From: Bacteroidetes bacterium UBA1952
Lineage (GTDB): Bacteria; Bacteroidota; Bacteroidia; Chitinophagales; Chitinophagaceae
Direction: 5' to 3'
Assembly: GCA_002336725.1 (NCBI GenBank)
Contig: DDEO01000190.1
Coordinates: 1-20,277, forward strand
Length of the DNA: 20,277 bases
Position 1 is the first letter of the stretch, and each line of letters starts with the position of its first letter. Shown one piece after another: positions 7,334 to 15,177 of this stretch. A program made the translations under genes and the position numbers. The notes beneath the pieces are model-generated. The model was not told the origin of the DNA. It made no database searches and worked only from the letters and a program-made list of their open reading frames with translations.

Positions 7334-8141
7334 TAAACCGCGACCGTACTTCCTGCCCGAAAAACCGGCTGGCCGGCGCGTCGAAGCTTTCCGGATTATC
7401 GGTGGTGTAAAAAACCGGCTTTTCGCCCCGGCTGATTTGATTTTCCATTTGCGGATGGCGGTGTAAATAATCTTCCAGACTGGCCGCTACAATCGGCCCC
7501 TGCGATAACACGCGCACCTTTTCCGGAAAATGCTGCCGGATTTTATCCTCCAACAGCGGATAATGCGTACAGGCCAGCAAAGCAACATCCATTTCCGGCG
7601 CTTTGTGTAGCAATGCTGCCGCGTATTTCCGGACGAAATAATCAGCGCCTTCGCTTTCGTGTTCGCCGGCTTCCACCAGCGGCACCCACAGCGGACAGGC
7701 CTGCCCGTGAACCGAAATTTCCGGAAATTGATGACTGATTTCCACCTCATACGATCCTGACTGAATGGTTCCTTTCGTGGCCAGAACGCCCACCACGCCG
7801 CTTTTGGAATACTGGCCAATCACCTCTGCCGTGGGCCGGATAATGCCCAAAACCCGTTTGCCCGGCGCAATGCGTTCCAGGTCTTTTTGCTGAATGCTGC
7901 GCAACGCCCGCGCCGAAGCCGTATTGCACGCCAGAATAATCAGCGGACAGCCCTGCCGGAACATCCATTCCACACACTCCAGCGTGTATTCATACACCGT
8001 TTCAAAAGAACGCGCACCATAGGGCGCGCGCGCATTGTCGCCGAGGTAGAGATAATCATACTGCGGCAACCGCTCGTAGATGCTGCGGAAAACCGTCAGT
8101 CCGCCGTAGCCGGAGTCAAATATGCCAATAGGAGTGCGCAC
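7293..8141 (-). CDS. murI: Glutamate racemase
   Basis: MurI converts L-glutamate to D-glutamate for peptidoglycan using two cysteines. The hallmark motifs are visible: PIGIFDSGYGGLTV at the N-terminus, ACNTASARAL with the first catalytic Cys, and LACTHYPLLE with the second Cys and following His. There is no in-frame ATG near the start. I chose GTG at 8141 (282 residues) because it places FDSG at residues 8-11, as in other racemases. TTG at 8150 or 8207 is possible and would add 3 or 22 poorly conserved residues. The final residues (FTDLSSR) are encoded within a palindromic repeat, so the C-terminus is probably lineage-specific. The gene is divergent from comM and convergent with the DinB-like gene. 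Confidence 0.93.
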   Translation of the reverse strand: MRTPIGIFDSGYGGLTVFRSIYERLPQYDYLYLGDNARAPYGARSFETVYEYTLECVEWMFRQGCPLIILACNTASARALRSIQQKDLERIAPGKRVLGIIRPTAEVIGQYSKSGVVGVLATKGTIQSGSYEVEISHQFPEISVHGQACPLWVPLVEAGEHESEGADYFVRKYAAALLHKAPEMDVALLACTHYPLLEDKIRQHFPEKVRVLSQGPIVAASLEDYLHRHPQMENQISRGEKPVFYTTDNPESFDAPASRFFGQEVRSRFTDLSSRHMKQDLT

Positions 8142-8338
8142 GGAGTGCAAGGTAAGCTGGCCGGGAGTTAGACGTTGAGGATGGTTGATGCCACTTGACA
8201 CGCGCAAAGGAGCTAAAAGTTGATGAAGTTGAAATTTTTCCGGAAAATTCCTTGTATATCTGTACCCGCCCTGGTATCCGTGGCCTATCTTATTGTGCTA
8301 TTGAGAAATTGAGCCGTTTTCACATTACCTTAGCCTCT

Positions 8339-9883
8339 ATGCTCGTAAAAGTTTTTGGCTCGGCGGTTATGGGGGTGGATGCCATTACCATCACCATTGA
8401 AGCAGATGCGGTTGTGGTAGAAACGCCCAGCTACCCCATTGTGGGCCTGCCCGACAACGCGGTAAAGGAAAGCCTCGAACGCATCTTCGCTGCGCTGAAA
8501 AACAACGGCTACAGCCGTCCGCGCCAAAAAGTAGTCATCAACATGGCCCCCGCCGACATCCGCAAGGAAGGCGCGGCCTACGACCTGCCGATTGCTATTG
8601 CCATGCTCGCTGCCTCGCAGCAGATTAAATGCCCCAACCTGGAAGAATACGTGATGATGGGCGAACTGTCGCTCGACGGGGCACTCAAAGGCGTGAAGGG
8701 TGCGCTGCCTATCGCCATTCAGGCACGCAAAGAAAAATTCCGGGCGCTGATTTTGCCACAGGAAAACGCCCGTGAAGGCGCACTGGTCAATAATCTGGAA
8801 GTGTATGGTGCGGCCACTATCAAAGACGTGATTGAAATCCTGGAAGGCCGCAGCACCGCCAAGCCGGTTTTTGTGGATACGCGCGAAGAATTTGCCCACG
8901 CCCAAACGCAGTACGACCTCGATTTCAACGACGTAAAAGGACAGGAAAACGTCAAACGCGCACTGGAAATTGCCGCCGCCGGCGGCCACAACGCTATCCT
9001 CATCGGCCCGCCCGGCGCGGGAAAGACGATGCTTGCCAAGCGCCTGCCCACCATCCTGCCGCCCCTCACGCTGCACGAAGCACTCGAAACTACCAAGATT
9101 CACTCGGTAGCCGGAAAACTGCCGGGCCATGCCTCGCTCGTGGCGCAACGGCCGTTTCGCTCGCCCCACCACACCGTTTCCGACGCGGCGCTGGTCGGCG
9201 GCGGCAGCGTGCCGCAGCCGGGTGAGATCTCCCTGGCGCATAACGGCGTTTTGTTTCTGGATGAACTTCCGGAATTTAAGCGCACCGTTTTGGAAGTGAT
9301 GCGGCAGCCGATGGAAGAGCGCCGCGTAACGATTTCGCGGGCGCGGCTGAGCATCGATTTCCCGGCTTCGTTTATGCTGCTGGCATCTATGAATCCCTGT
9401 CCCTGCGGCTACTACAACCACCCGGAGCGCGAGTGCACCTGCTCGCCGCAGATGGTTTCGCGGTATCTCAACAAGGTTTCCGGCCCGCTGCTCGACCGGA
9501 TTGACCTACACGTAGAAGTAACGCCGGTGCCGTTTGGCGAACTGGCTTCCACAGGCCGGTCGGAGAAGAGCGAAGCGGTGCGCGAGCGCGTGTTGAAAGC
9601 GCGGGAAAAACAGGCGGAGCGTTTTAAAGACCACGCCGGTGTGTATTGCAATGCGCAGATGGGCAGCAAGCTGTTGAAGGAAATTTGCGTCGTGTCGCCG
9701 GTGGGCATGAACCTGCTGAAGGTGGCGATGGAGCGGCTCAACCTCTCTGCGCGTGCCTTCGACCGGATTTTAAAAGTAAGCCGCACGATTGCCGACCTCG
9801 CCGGCACCGACGACATCCGCCCCGAGCATCTGGCCGAAGCCATTCAGTATCGCAGCCTCGACCGGGAAGGCTGGGCGGGGTAA
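8339..9883 (+). CDS. comM: ComM/YifB family AAA+ ATPase (Mg-chelatase-like)
   Basis: This 514-residue protein has the three-part YifB layout. Residues 1-165 are the ChlI/Lon-like N-terminal domain. The AAA+ core has Walker A GPPGAGKT (223-230), Walker B VLFLDEL (304-310) and the arginine-bearing LLDRIDLH (384-391). Residues about 410-514 are the C-terminal Mg-chelatase-like domain. Inside the core, four cysteines in CPCGYYN and CTCSP (C354, C356, C366, C368) look like a metal-binding insert typical of the family. Homologues (ComM of Vibrio and Acinetobacter) are hexameric branch-migration helicases that help integrate transformed DNA; whether this organism is naturally competent is not shown here. 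I chose ATG 8339 because MLVKVFGSAVMG is the conserved family start. TACCTTAG (8326-8333) lies 5 nt before it. Confidence 0.93.
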   Translation: MLVKVFGSAVMGVDAITITIEADAVVVETPSYPIVGLPDNAVKESLERIFAALKNNGYSRPRQKVVINMAPADIRKEGAAYDLPIAIAMLAASQQIKCPNLEEYVMMGELSLDGALKGVKGALPIAIQARKEKFRALILPQENAREGALVNNLEVYGAATIKDVIEILEGRSTAKPVFVDTREEFAHAQTQYDLDFNDVKGQENVKRALEIAAAGGHNAILIGPPGAGKTMLAKRLPTILPPLTLHEALETTKIHSVAGKLPGHASLVAQRPFRSPHHTVSDAALVGGGSVPQPGEISLAHNGVLFLDELPEFKRTVLEVMRQPMEERRVTISRARLSIDFPASFMLLASMNPCPCGYYNHPERECTCSPQMVSRYLNKVSGPLLDRIDLHVEVTPVPFGELASTGRSEKSEAVRERVLKAREKQAERFKDHAGVYCNAQMGSKLLKEICVVSPVGMNLLKVAMERLNLSARAFDRILKVSRTIADLAGTDDIRPEHLAEAIQYRSLDREGWAG

Positions 9884-10027
9884 AATTCACTTGTGATTTC
9901 CGGAAATTACGTGTCTATTTGGCTTCGGTTCATGTATTCGGATAAAGCTTTTTTAGTGGTTTTCTACCCTTTCAAATGACCTGATTTTCGGGCCATGTTC
10001 TTGTAAGGGCAGGGCTATTTCGTTCGG

Positions 10028-10062
10028 AAACCTATAAGGTTTTGGAAACCTTATAGGTTTTT
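10028..10062 (+). terminator. Hairpin terminator after comM (33-bp dispersed repeat, copy 1)
   Basis: AAACCTATAAGGTTT (10028-10042) and its exact reverse complement (10046-10060) are separated by TGG, giving a 15-bp perfect stem followed by T residues on the plus strand. It lies 145 bp after the comM stop. The same 33 bases recur at 12344-12376. It should also block transcription in the other direction to some degree. Confidence 0.7.
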
Positions 10063-10064
10063 GG

Positions 10065-10116
10065 GCAGGCGCAGCCTGCGGGGATCATCCGACGAAAGCG
10101 CAGCTTTTGCCGAACG
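10065..10116. repeat. REP-like composite repeat, copy 1
   Basis: GCAGGCGCAGCCTGC (10065-10079, a 6-bp hairpin with loop GCA) is followed after 7 bp by a 30-bp imperfect palindrome from ATCCGACGAAAGC to GCTTTTGCCGAACG (10087-10116). The same two parts, in the same order, occur at 15032-15082. It sits just beyond the blaR1 stop. Confidence 0.8.
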
Positions 10117-10122
10117 GAAAGT

Positions 10123-11898
10123 TTAACGCTTCAAGGATTTTTCGACCTCGTGCCTGTTCACGACTGCTTTCCAGCGTGCCGCTTCTGCTTCGGCTTTTTT
10201 AATTTCAGCCGTGCTGCGCTGAACCATGGCCTCGGCTGCTTTTGCCTGAGCTATTGCAGCTTCAGCTTCCTGTTGGTGTTGCTTTGTTTTCCACTCATTG
10301 GCGACTTCTGTCAGGTCTTTTAATTTTTTCGCTCTGGTCTGCGCGGCTGCTTTCTCCGATTCCTGCCGGTTGCGCTCCTGCTGTTTTACCAAGGCTATAT
10401 CCTGCTTGTTGTGGGATGGGCGTTGTGCTGTGCCTGCGCCAAAAGTTACCTGACCACTTTTTACCTTGATTATTGTGGGATGGGGTATAGTCGTAAAAAT
10501 GGATTGGAAAACAATGCTGTTCACGGGCTTGCCGTCTTTTATCGCCGGAGAGAATTCAAAGCCTTCTTCCAGCGCCTTATTAATGGCTTGTATCACAGGC
10601 CGCACTGAGGCCTCCGACAATTCCTGCACTTTTGCCGCTCCGGCGTTTTGAATATAAGCGAGGTCTGCGATGGTAGTAACACCCGTTCCAACAAAGGCAT
10701 TGCCATACAGTGCGAGCGCCCCTTCTTTAGAAATGACTTCCTCGCCGCCGCCCATTATAATGGAGTATTCGCCATCCGGCAAAGATTGCAAGCTGGGCAG
10801 GATGCGTCTGCATAATTCCTGGAAAGCGCTCGTTGCCGGGCCGATATACCTTGCCGGTAGATCTAAGTCTTTCTGGAAATAAACAGGCTCTCCATTCATT
10901 TTCTTTATGGCACCGCTGGATTCAAATCGTCCGGCCCCGTTCCAGTTGCCGACTTTCGTTCCGTCTTCCCGTACAAATTTGTTCCCTCTGAAATAGAACA
11001 CGGTGTCGCCCGGAAAGGACAACGTTTGAAAGCCCGTTACCGGCTCTTTCTTCTTACAAGCCTCCACGGTCAGCAACAGCGCCGGAATCAGCAGCAGGTA
11101 AGCGATTTTCAACAGGGCGGGTGTGGTGTTTTTGGTGAGCATCACAATCCGGGATTTAAGAGGTGAATGATGAAAGGAATGAACAAGCGGAAAGGGGTTG
11201 GACGTGGCTTCCTGCAAGAGCAGATAGCCGTAGGGACGGACCTGATCGCGGGCAAAAGCATCGGCCTGAAACTCGTGAACCTGCTTTAGGAAATAATCGT
11301 AGAGATAGATGAAAGGGTGAAACCATAACACGATGCGCAACGCGGCCAGCACCACTACATCCGCCGAATGCCGGAAAGCGCCGTGGCGGGCTTCGTGTTC
11401 TAAAATCAGTTGCAGGTCGACGGGTGCATAGCGCGAAGCATCGGTCAGAAAGGTTTTGCCGAAAAAAGAAAACGGCGTGTGGACGATGCCGGTTTCGTAA
11501 ATGGATTTTCCGGAAATTTCCCGCTTCCGGGCCTTGTGGATGATGCGAAAAAGAAGGGTTGCCGCCCGTACATAAAACAACGCGGCAAGCGCACAGCCGG
11601 CGTAGTAAACCGTCCACAATGAAAAGGAAAAAACCGGTTTCACGCTGGCCGAAATTTCGGCTATTGCTTCGGTTTTAGCGGCGCTGAGGCGCGTTACCGG
11701 CATCTGGATATAAACCGGAATTTGAGAAGCCGTCTGCGCCGCCGGCTGCGGCCAGAAGGGCAGCAAAAAACCGGCGAGCAGGGTAATAAGCAGCACCGCG
11801 CGATTCCAGCCGTGAAAGGTGGTTTTCCGGAAAAAGAGGACGTAGCACAGCAGGCTGACGGCCCAGAAAAGCGTAGCATCGGTGAGATAGGACAGCAT
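10123..11898 (-). CDS. BlaR1-type M56 membrane metallopeptidase with TonB-like domain and coiled-coil tail
   Basis: This 591-residue protein starts with membrane helices (about 7-23, 34-50, 92-115) and carries the M56 site HEARH (H168, E169, H172) with E209 in VHEFQAD as the likely third ligand. Another helix is at about 264-279. Residues 281 onward should be periplasmic. The segment about 433-470 (VIQAINKALEEGFEFSPAIKDGKPVN) resembles the end of a TonB C-terminal domain, a known partner of M56 proteins in Bacteroidota. The last 90 residues are a Lys/Glu/Ala-rich coiled coil. There is no penicillin-binding sensor domain of the staphylococcal BlaR1 kind. It begins 2 bp after the blaI stop, so the two form an operon. 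By analogy it senses an envelope signal and inactivates BlaI; the signal is unknown and no beta-lactamase is nearby. Confidence 0.85.
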   Translation of the reverse strand: MLSYLTDATLFWAVSLLCYVLFFRKTTFHGWNRAVLLITLLAGFLLPFWPQPAAQTASQIPVYIQMPVTRLSAAKTEAIAEISASVKPVFSFSLWTVYYAGCALAALFYVRAATLLFRIIHKARKREISGKSIYETGIVHTPFSFFGKTFLTDASRYAPVDLQLILEHEARHGAFRHSADVVVLAALRIVLWFHPFIYLYDYFLKQVHEFQADAFARDQVRPYGYLLLQEATSNPFPLVHSFHHSPLKSRIVMLTKNTTPALLKIAYLLLIPALLLTVEACKKKEPVTGFQTLSFPGDTVFYFRGNKFVREDGTKVGNWNGAGRFESSGAIKKMNGEPVYFQKDLDLPARYIGPATSAFQELCRRILPSLQSLPDGEYSIIMGGGEEVISKEGALALYGNAFVGTGVTTIADLAYIQNAGAAKVQELSEASVRPVIQAINKALEEGFEFSPAIKDGKPVNSIVFQSIFTTIPHPTIIKVKSGQVTFGAGTAQRPSHNKQDIALVKQQERNRQESEKAAAQTRAKKLKDLTEVANEWKTKQHQQEAEAAIAQAKAAEAMVQRSTAEIKKAEAEAARWKAVVNRHEVEKSLKR

Positions 11899-11900
11899 GG

Positions 11901-12284
11901 CTATTTCTTTTTGGATTTTTGAAGAAGGGCGAGGATTTCGGAAACCTCTTTTTTACTGAGGTCTTCGCGCTGCACCAGAAACGACACCAACTGCCCCGCC
12001 GAGCCGCTGAAGTAGCGTTCCACCAATCCCTGCACACCCTGGCCGGCATATTCCTCGCGCGAGACGATAGGAAAATACTCGTGGGTTTTGCCGTAGGCCT
12101 TGTGGCTTACGAAGCCTTTCTTTTCCAGAATGCGCACCACGCTGGAAATGGTGCTGTGCGGAATGCTTTCATCGCCCAGGCGCTCCAAAATATCGCGCAC
12201 CAAACAACGCTCCAGCGCCCAGATGTGCTGCATGATGTCTTCTTCGGCTTTGGTGAGTTGCGGTAGCGTCTTCTTTCGTTTCAT
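11901..12284 (-). CDS. blaI: BlaI/MecI family winged-helix transcriptional repressor
   Basis: This 127-residue protein fits the BlaI/MecI (penicillinase repressor) family. The winged-helix DNA-binding domain covers about 8-80 (LTKAEEDIMQHIWALERCLVRDI, then STISSVVRILEKKGFVSHKAYGKTHEYFPIVSREEY), followed by a dimerisation helix region that ends in a poly-lysine tail. It is the first gene of a two-gene operon with the M56 protease, whose ATG follows 2 bp after the stop. A perfect palindrome at 12284-12301 touches its start codon and is probably its own operator. In known systems dimeric BlaI is cleaved, directly or indirectly, when BlaR1 is activated. Confidence 0.92.
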   Translation of the reverse strand: MKRKKTLPQLTKAEEDIMQHIWALERCLVRDILERLGDESIPHSTISSVVRILEKKGFVSHKAYGKTHEYFPIVSREEYAGQGVQGLVERYFSGSAGQLVSFLVQREDLSKKEVSEILALLQKSKKK

Positions 12285-12301
12285 AACGTAACATTACGTT
12301 A
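12284..12301. promoter_or_regulatory. Palindromic operator at the blaI start
   Basis: TAACGTAA-CA-TTACGTTA is a perfect 8+2+8 inverted repeat whose last base is the A of the blaI ATG (minus strand). It covers the probable -7 box (TAATGTTA, 12296-12289). A bound dimer would block the promoter. This fits autoregulation by BlaI, but the binding is inferred. Confidence 0.6.
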
Positions 12302-12320
12302 CAAAACGGATAATGCCAAA
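12289..12320 (-). promoter_or_regulatory. Probable blaI-blaR1 promoter
   Basis: On the minus strand TTTG (12320-12317), a 20-nt spacer and TAATGTTA (12296-12289) match the Bacteroidota consensus at 6 of 8 positions in the -7 box. The box ends 4 nt before the ATG, so the mRNA may have almost no leader. Confidence 0.4.
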
Positions 12321-12337
12321 TAAACATTTTTTCGAGC

Positions 12338-12376
12338 GCAAAAAAACCTATAAGGTTTTGGAAACCTTATAGGTTT
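12338..12376 (-). terminator. Rho-independent terminator after lon (33-bp dispersed repeat, copy 2)
   Basis: On the minus strand the 15-bp perfect stem (AAACCTATAAGGTTT, loop CCA, exact complement; 12376-12344) runs straight into a run of Ts (12346-12340), the classic form. It separates lon from the co-directional blaI operon. The stem and loop are identical to 10028-10060. Just upstream, TTTGGAATTTCC is repeated directly (12374-12385 and 12390-12401). Confidence 0.85.
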
Positions 12377-12416
12377 GGAATTTCCAGGGTTTGGAATTTC
12401 CGGAAAATGCGCTCTA

Positions 12417-14825
12417 TTATTTCCCCAGCGTTACCTGCAAGGCTTCGTCCATGCGCGAAACGAAGTGAAACTTCAGGCCCTTCACATACGCCGCGTCAAT
12501 CTCGGCCACGTCTTTTTCGTTTTGCCTGGAAAGCACGATTTCCTTGATGCCCGCGCGCTTGGCCGCCAGGATTTTCTCCTTGATGCCGCCTACCGGCAGC
12601 ACCAGTCCGCGCAGCGTTATCTCGCCGGTCATGGCCATAAAAGGCTTTGCTTTCCGGCCCGTAAACGCCGAAGTCAGGGCGGTGAGCATGGTGATGCCCG
12701 CGCTTGGCCCGTCTTTGGGAACGGCTCCTTCCGGAACGTGGATGTGGATTTGCTGCTCTTCCAGCGCCGTAGTGGTGATGCCCCATTCCTGTGCGTGCGC
12801 TTTCAGATAAGACAAGGCGGTAGAGGCGCTTTCCTTCATCACATTGCCGAGATTTCCAGTGAGCGTCAGGCCGCCTTTGCCCTTGCTCAGGCTCGCTTCT
12901 ACAAACAAAATTTCGCCGCCTACTGCCGTCCACGCGAGGCCCACAGCCACGCCTGCCGGGTTGTTTTTGGTGTATAGTTCGTTGTTGTATTTGGGGCTGC
13001 CCAGCACTTTCTGCACGAGTTCTATATCCACCGTAGCCGGAACTTCTTCGTCCATCGCCACTTTGCGGGCGATGGCGCGCATCATAGCCGCCATCAGCCG
13101 GTCGAGTTCGCGCACGCCGCTCTCGCGGGTGTATTCCTGCACGATGCGCTGAATCACCTTGTCGGGAAATTTCAACGCTATCTTTTCCAGTCCGTGCAGT
13201 TCTTTTTGCTTCGGGATGAGGTGGCGACGCGCAATCTGCACTTTCTCTTCCAGGCTATAGCCGGTAAGCTGGATAATTTCCAGCCGGTCGCGCAGGGCAG
13301 GCTGAATATCGGCGAGCGTGTTGGCCGTGGCGATAAACATCACCTTGGAAAGGTCAAATTCCAGCTCTAAGTAGTTATCGTAGAACGTGCTGTTTTGCTC
13401 CGGGTCGAGGATTTCGAGCAGCGCCGACGACGGGTCGCCGCGAAAGTCTTTGCCGATTTTATCAATCTCGTCGAGGATAAAAACCGGATTGGCCGTTTTC
13501 ACCTTGCGCAGTTGCTGAATGATGCGGCCCGGCATCGCGCCGATATAAGTTTTGCGGTGGCCGCGCAGTTCGCTTTCGTCGTGCAGCCCGCCGAGCGAGA
13601 GGCGCACATATTTCCGGTCGATGGCCGAGGCAATAGAACGGCCCAGCGAGGTTTTGCCGATGCCCGGCGGGCCTACAAAACACAGGATGGGCGATTTGAG
13701 GTCGCCTTTGAGCTTTAAAACCGCGATGTATTCCAGAATCCGGTCTTTGATCCGGTCCATACCATAATGGTCGGCATCGAGAATCGCTTCTGCCTTGCGC
13801 AGGTCGTAACGGTCTTTTGTGTACGTTTCCCACGGCAGGTCGAGCATCAGGTCGAGGTGATTATACACCACCGAGTAATCGGGCGTGGAGGGATGCATCC
13901 GCTCCAGCTTTTCGATATTTTTCTGGAAAAGCTCCTGCGCCGCCTCGCTCCAGTGCATTTTTTCGGCACGTGCTTTCAGGTCGCGGATTTCGCGTTCGTT
14001 GGGTTCGCCGCCCAGTTCTTCGCGAATGCTTTTCATCTGCTGTTGCAGGAAGTATTCGCGCTGTTGCTTGTCGATTTCGCCGCGTGTTTTGTTGGTGATT
14101 TCGGCTTTCAACTCCGCCATTTGCAGGTCCGATTGCAACAGGCCGAGCAGGGCTTCGGCGCGCACGCGCACATCGTTCTCTTCCAGCAGCGCCTGCTTGG
14201 ATACGAGTGGCGCGTTGAGATGGGCAGCGATAAAATGCAGCAGGAAAGACGGCTGCTCAATGTTTTTGAGCACAATAGCAGCTTCGCCCGGCATATTGGG
14301 CGAGAGTTGCAGGATGCGCTCGGCGTGGTCTTTAATGCTCGACACCAGCGCGGTAAATTCGGCGTCGGCGGTGGGATATTCGTCGCTCAGGTAGCGGGCG
14401 CGGGCGGCAAAATGCGGCTCGGTTTGCTCCAGCGCGTCGTAGGCAAAGCGCACGCGGCCCATGATAAAAATGGTGGTGTTGCCGTCGGGCATTTTAATCT
14501 GCTTTACCACTTTGGCCAGCGTGCCTATTTTATAAAGGTCTTCGGCGGTAGGGTCTTCGGCGTTGGCATCTTTCTGCGCCACCACCCCAATCCATTTTCC
14601 GGTTTTATCGGATTCGGCGATGGCCTTGAGGCTTTTTTCGCGCGAGACGGTGATGGGCAAAACCACGTTGGGATAAAGCACCGTGTTGCGCAGCGCGATT
14701 ATCGGAACGAGTTCGGGCAGCGAATCTTTTTCTTCTTCCTTGAGTTCTTCCTCACCGAGCGGCACGATGGGCATAAACTCCATTTCCGGCTCCGGGGCAA
14801 ACAGGTGGTCAAAAACAGCTTTCAT
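12417..14825 (-). CDS. lon: ATP-dependent Lon protease (LonA type)
   Basis: This 802-residue protein has the full LonA layout. The N-terminal substrate domain covers about 36-235 (VPIIALRNTVLYPNVVLPITV), followed by a coiled-coil linker (QQREYFLQQQMKSIREELG). The AAA+ module has Walker A GPPGIGKT (385-392) and Walker B VFILDEID (448-455). The protease domain has catalytic S708 in PKDGPSAGITM and K751 in GGIKEKILAAKRAG, with the 43-residue spacing of E. coli Lon. It degrades damaged and regulatory proteins in the cytoplasm. The leader contains a palindrome (14838-14854) 13 bp before the ATG, and a strong terminator follows the gene. TTCCGGAA is rare here: a single copy at 12729, then none until 15566. 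Confidence 0.97.
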   Translation of the reverse strand: MKAVFDHLFAPEPEMEFMPIVPLGEEELKEEEKDSLPELVPIIALRNTVLYPNVVLPITVSREKSLKAIAESDKTGKWIGVVAQKDANAEDPTAEDLYKIGTLAKVVKQIKMPDGNTTIFIMGRVRFAYDALEQTEPHFAARARYLSDEYPTADAEFTALVSSIKDHAERILQLSPNMPGEAAIVLKNIEQPSFLLHFIAAHLNAPLVSKQALLEENDVRVRAEALLGLLQSDLQMAELKAEITNKTRGEIDKQQREYFLQQQMKSIREELGGEPNEREIRDLKARAEKMHWSEAAQELFQKNIEKLERMHPSTPDYSVVYNHLDLMLDLPWETYTKDRYDLRKAEAILDADHYGMDRIKDRILEYIAVLKLKGDLKSPILCFVGPPGIGKTSLGRSIASAIDRKYVRLSLGGLHDESELRGHRKTYIGAMPGRIIQQLRKVKTANPVFILDEIDKIGKDFRGDPSSALLEILDPEQNSTFYDNYLELEFDLSKVMFIATANTLADIQPALRDRLEIIQLTGYSLEEKVQIARRHLIPKQKELHGLEKIALKFPDKVIQRIVQEYTRESGVRELDRLMAAMMRAIARKVAMDEEVPATVDIELVQKVLGSPKYNNELYTKNNPAGVAVGLAWTAVGGEILFVEASLSKGKGGLTLTGNLGNVMKESASTALSYLKAHAQEWGITTTALEEQQIHIHVPEGAVPKDGPSAGITMLTALTSAFTGRKAKPFMAMTGEITLRGLVLPVGGIKEKILAAKRAGIKEIVLSRQNEKDVAEIDAAYVKGLKFHFVSRMDEALQVTLGK

Positions 14826-14837
14826 CAGTATTAAAAG

Positions 14838-14854
14838 AGTCTTTTGAAAAGACT
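14838..14854. promoter_or_regulatory. Palindrome in the lon leader
   Basis: AGTCTTTT, one central base, then AAAAGACT forms a perfect inverted repeat 13 bp upstream of the lon ATG. It could be a regulator site or a short RNA hairpin in the leader. No known motif was recognised. Confidence 0.4.
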
Positions 14855-14951
14855 TTTTTCAGGTGTATAGATTCTTGTCGCAATAAAAAAGACCTGCGAA
14901 GGTAATTCTCCGCGATGGGTATTTGAGCTTTGTAAAAGCAAAGAAGGAGCG

Positions 14952-14985
14952 GTGCGTTAGCGTAGGCTGTGCGTTAGCGTAGGCT
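14952..14985. repeat. 17-bp tandem duplication
   Basis: GTGCGTTAGCGTAGGCT occurs twice, head to tail (14952-14968, 14969-14985). The second copy runs into a 7-bp hairpin CGTAGGC-TGC-GCCTACG (14978-14994). Confidence 0.9.
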
Positions 14986-15031
14986 GCGCCTACGTCTGAC
15001 TATCCTGCAAGGCTACGCCTGCTTTTAAGTC

Positions 15032-15144
15032 GCAGGCGCAGCCTGCACCCTAATCCGACGAAAGCACAGCTTTTGCCGAACGTCTGCACCCTAATCCGAC
15101 GAAAGCGCAGCTTTTGCCGAGCGCAGAAGTAATAATCCGACGAA
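15032..15144. repeat. REP-like composite repeat, copies 2-4
   Basis: GCAGGCGCAGCCTGC (15032-15046) is followed by ATCCGACGAAAGC..GCTTTTGCCGAACG at 15053-15082, a second copy at 15094-15123 (tandem period 41 bp, differing in two bases) and a truncated start at 15135-15144. The parts and their order match 10065-10116. Confidence 0.85.
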
Positions 15145-15177
15145 CCCGTGCATTTTGCGGGACACCGAACGGGACAC

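Larger units (their letters stand above)
14826..15177. other. 352-bp gene-free region upstream of lon
   Basis: I see no gene here. It contains a palindrome in the lon leader (14838-14854), a 17-bp tandem duplication (14952-14985) and, at 15032-15144, REP-like repeats. No clear full promoter for lon was found. The stretch 14860-14950 is otherwise featureless. Confidence 0.7.

Noticed and set aside
8195..8338. N-terminal extension of comM by 48 codons
   Set aside because: The conserved YifB start MLVKVFGSAVMG is at 8339, directly after a -7 box. The extension lies in the divergent promoter region shared with murI.
8330..9421. Minus-strand open frame of 363 codons
   Set aside because: It is antisense to comM, whose Walker motifs and cysteine cluster are intact.
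13767..14834. Plus-strand open frame of 355 codons opposite lon
   Set aside because: It is Phe/His/Gly-rich without motifs, and lon is complete on the other strand.
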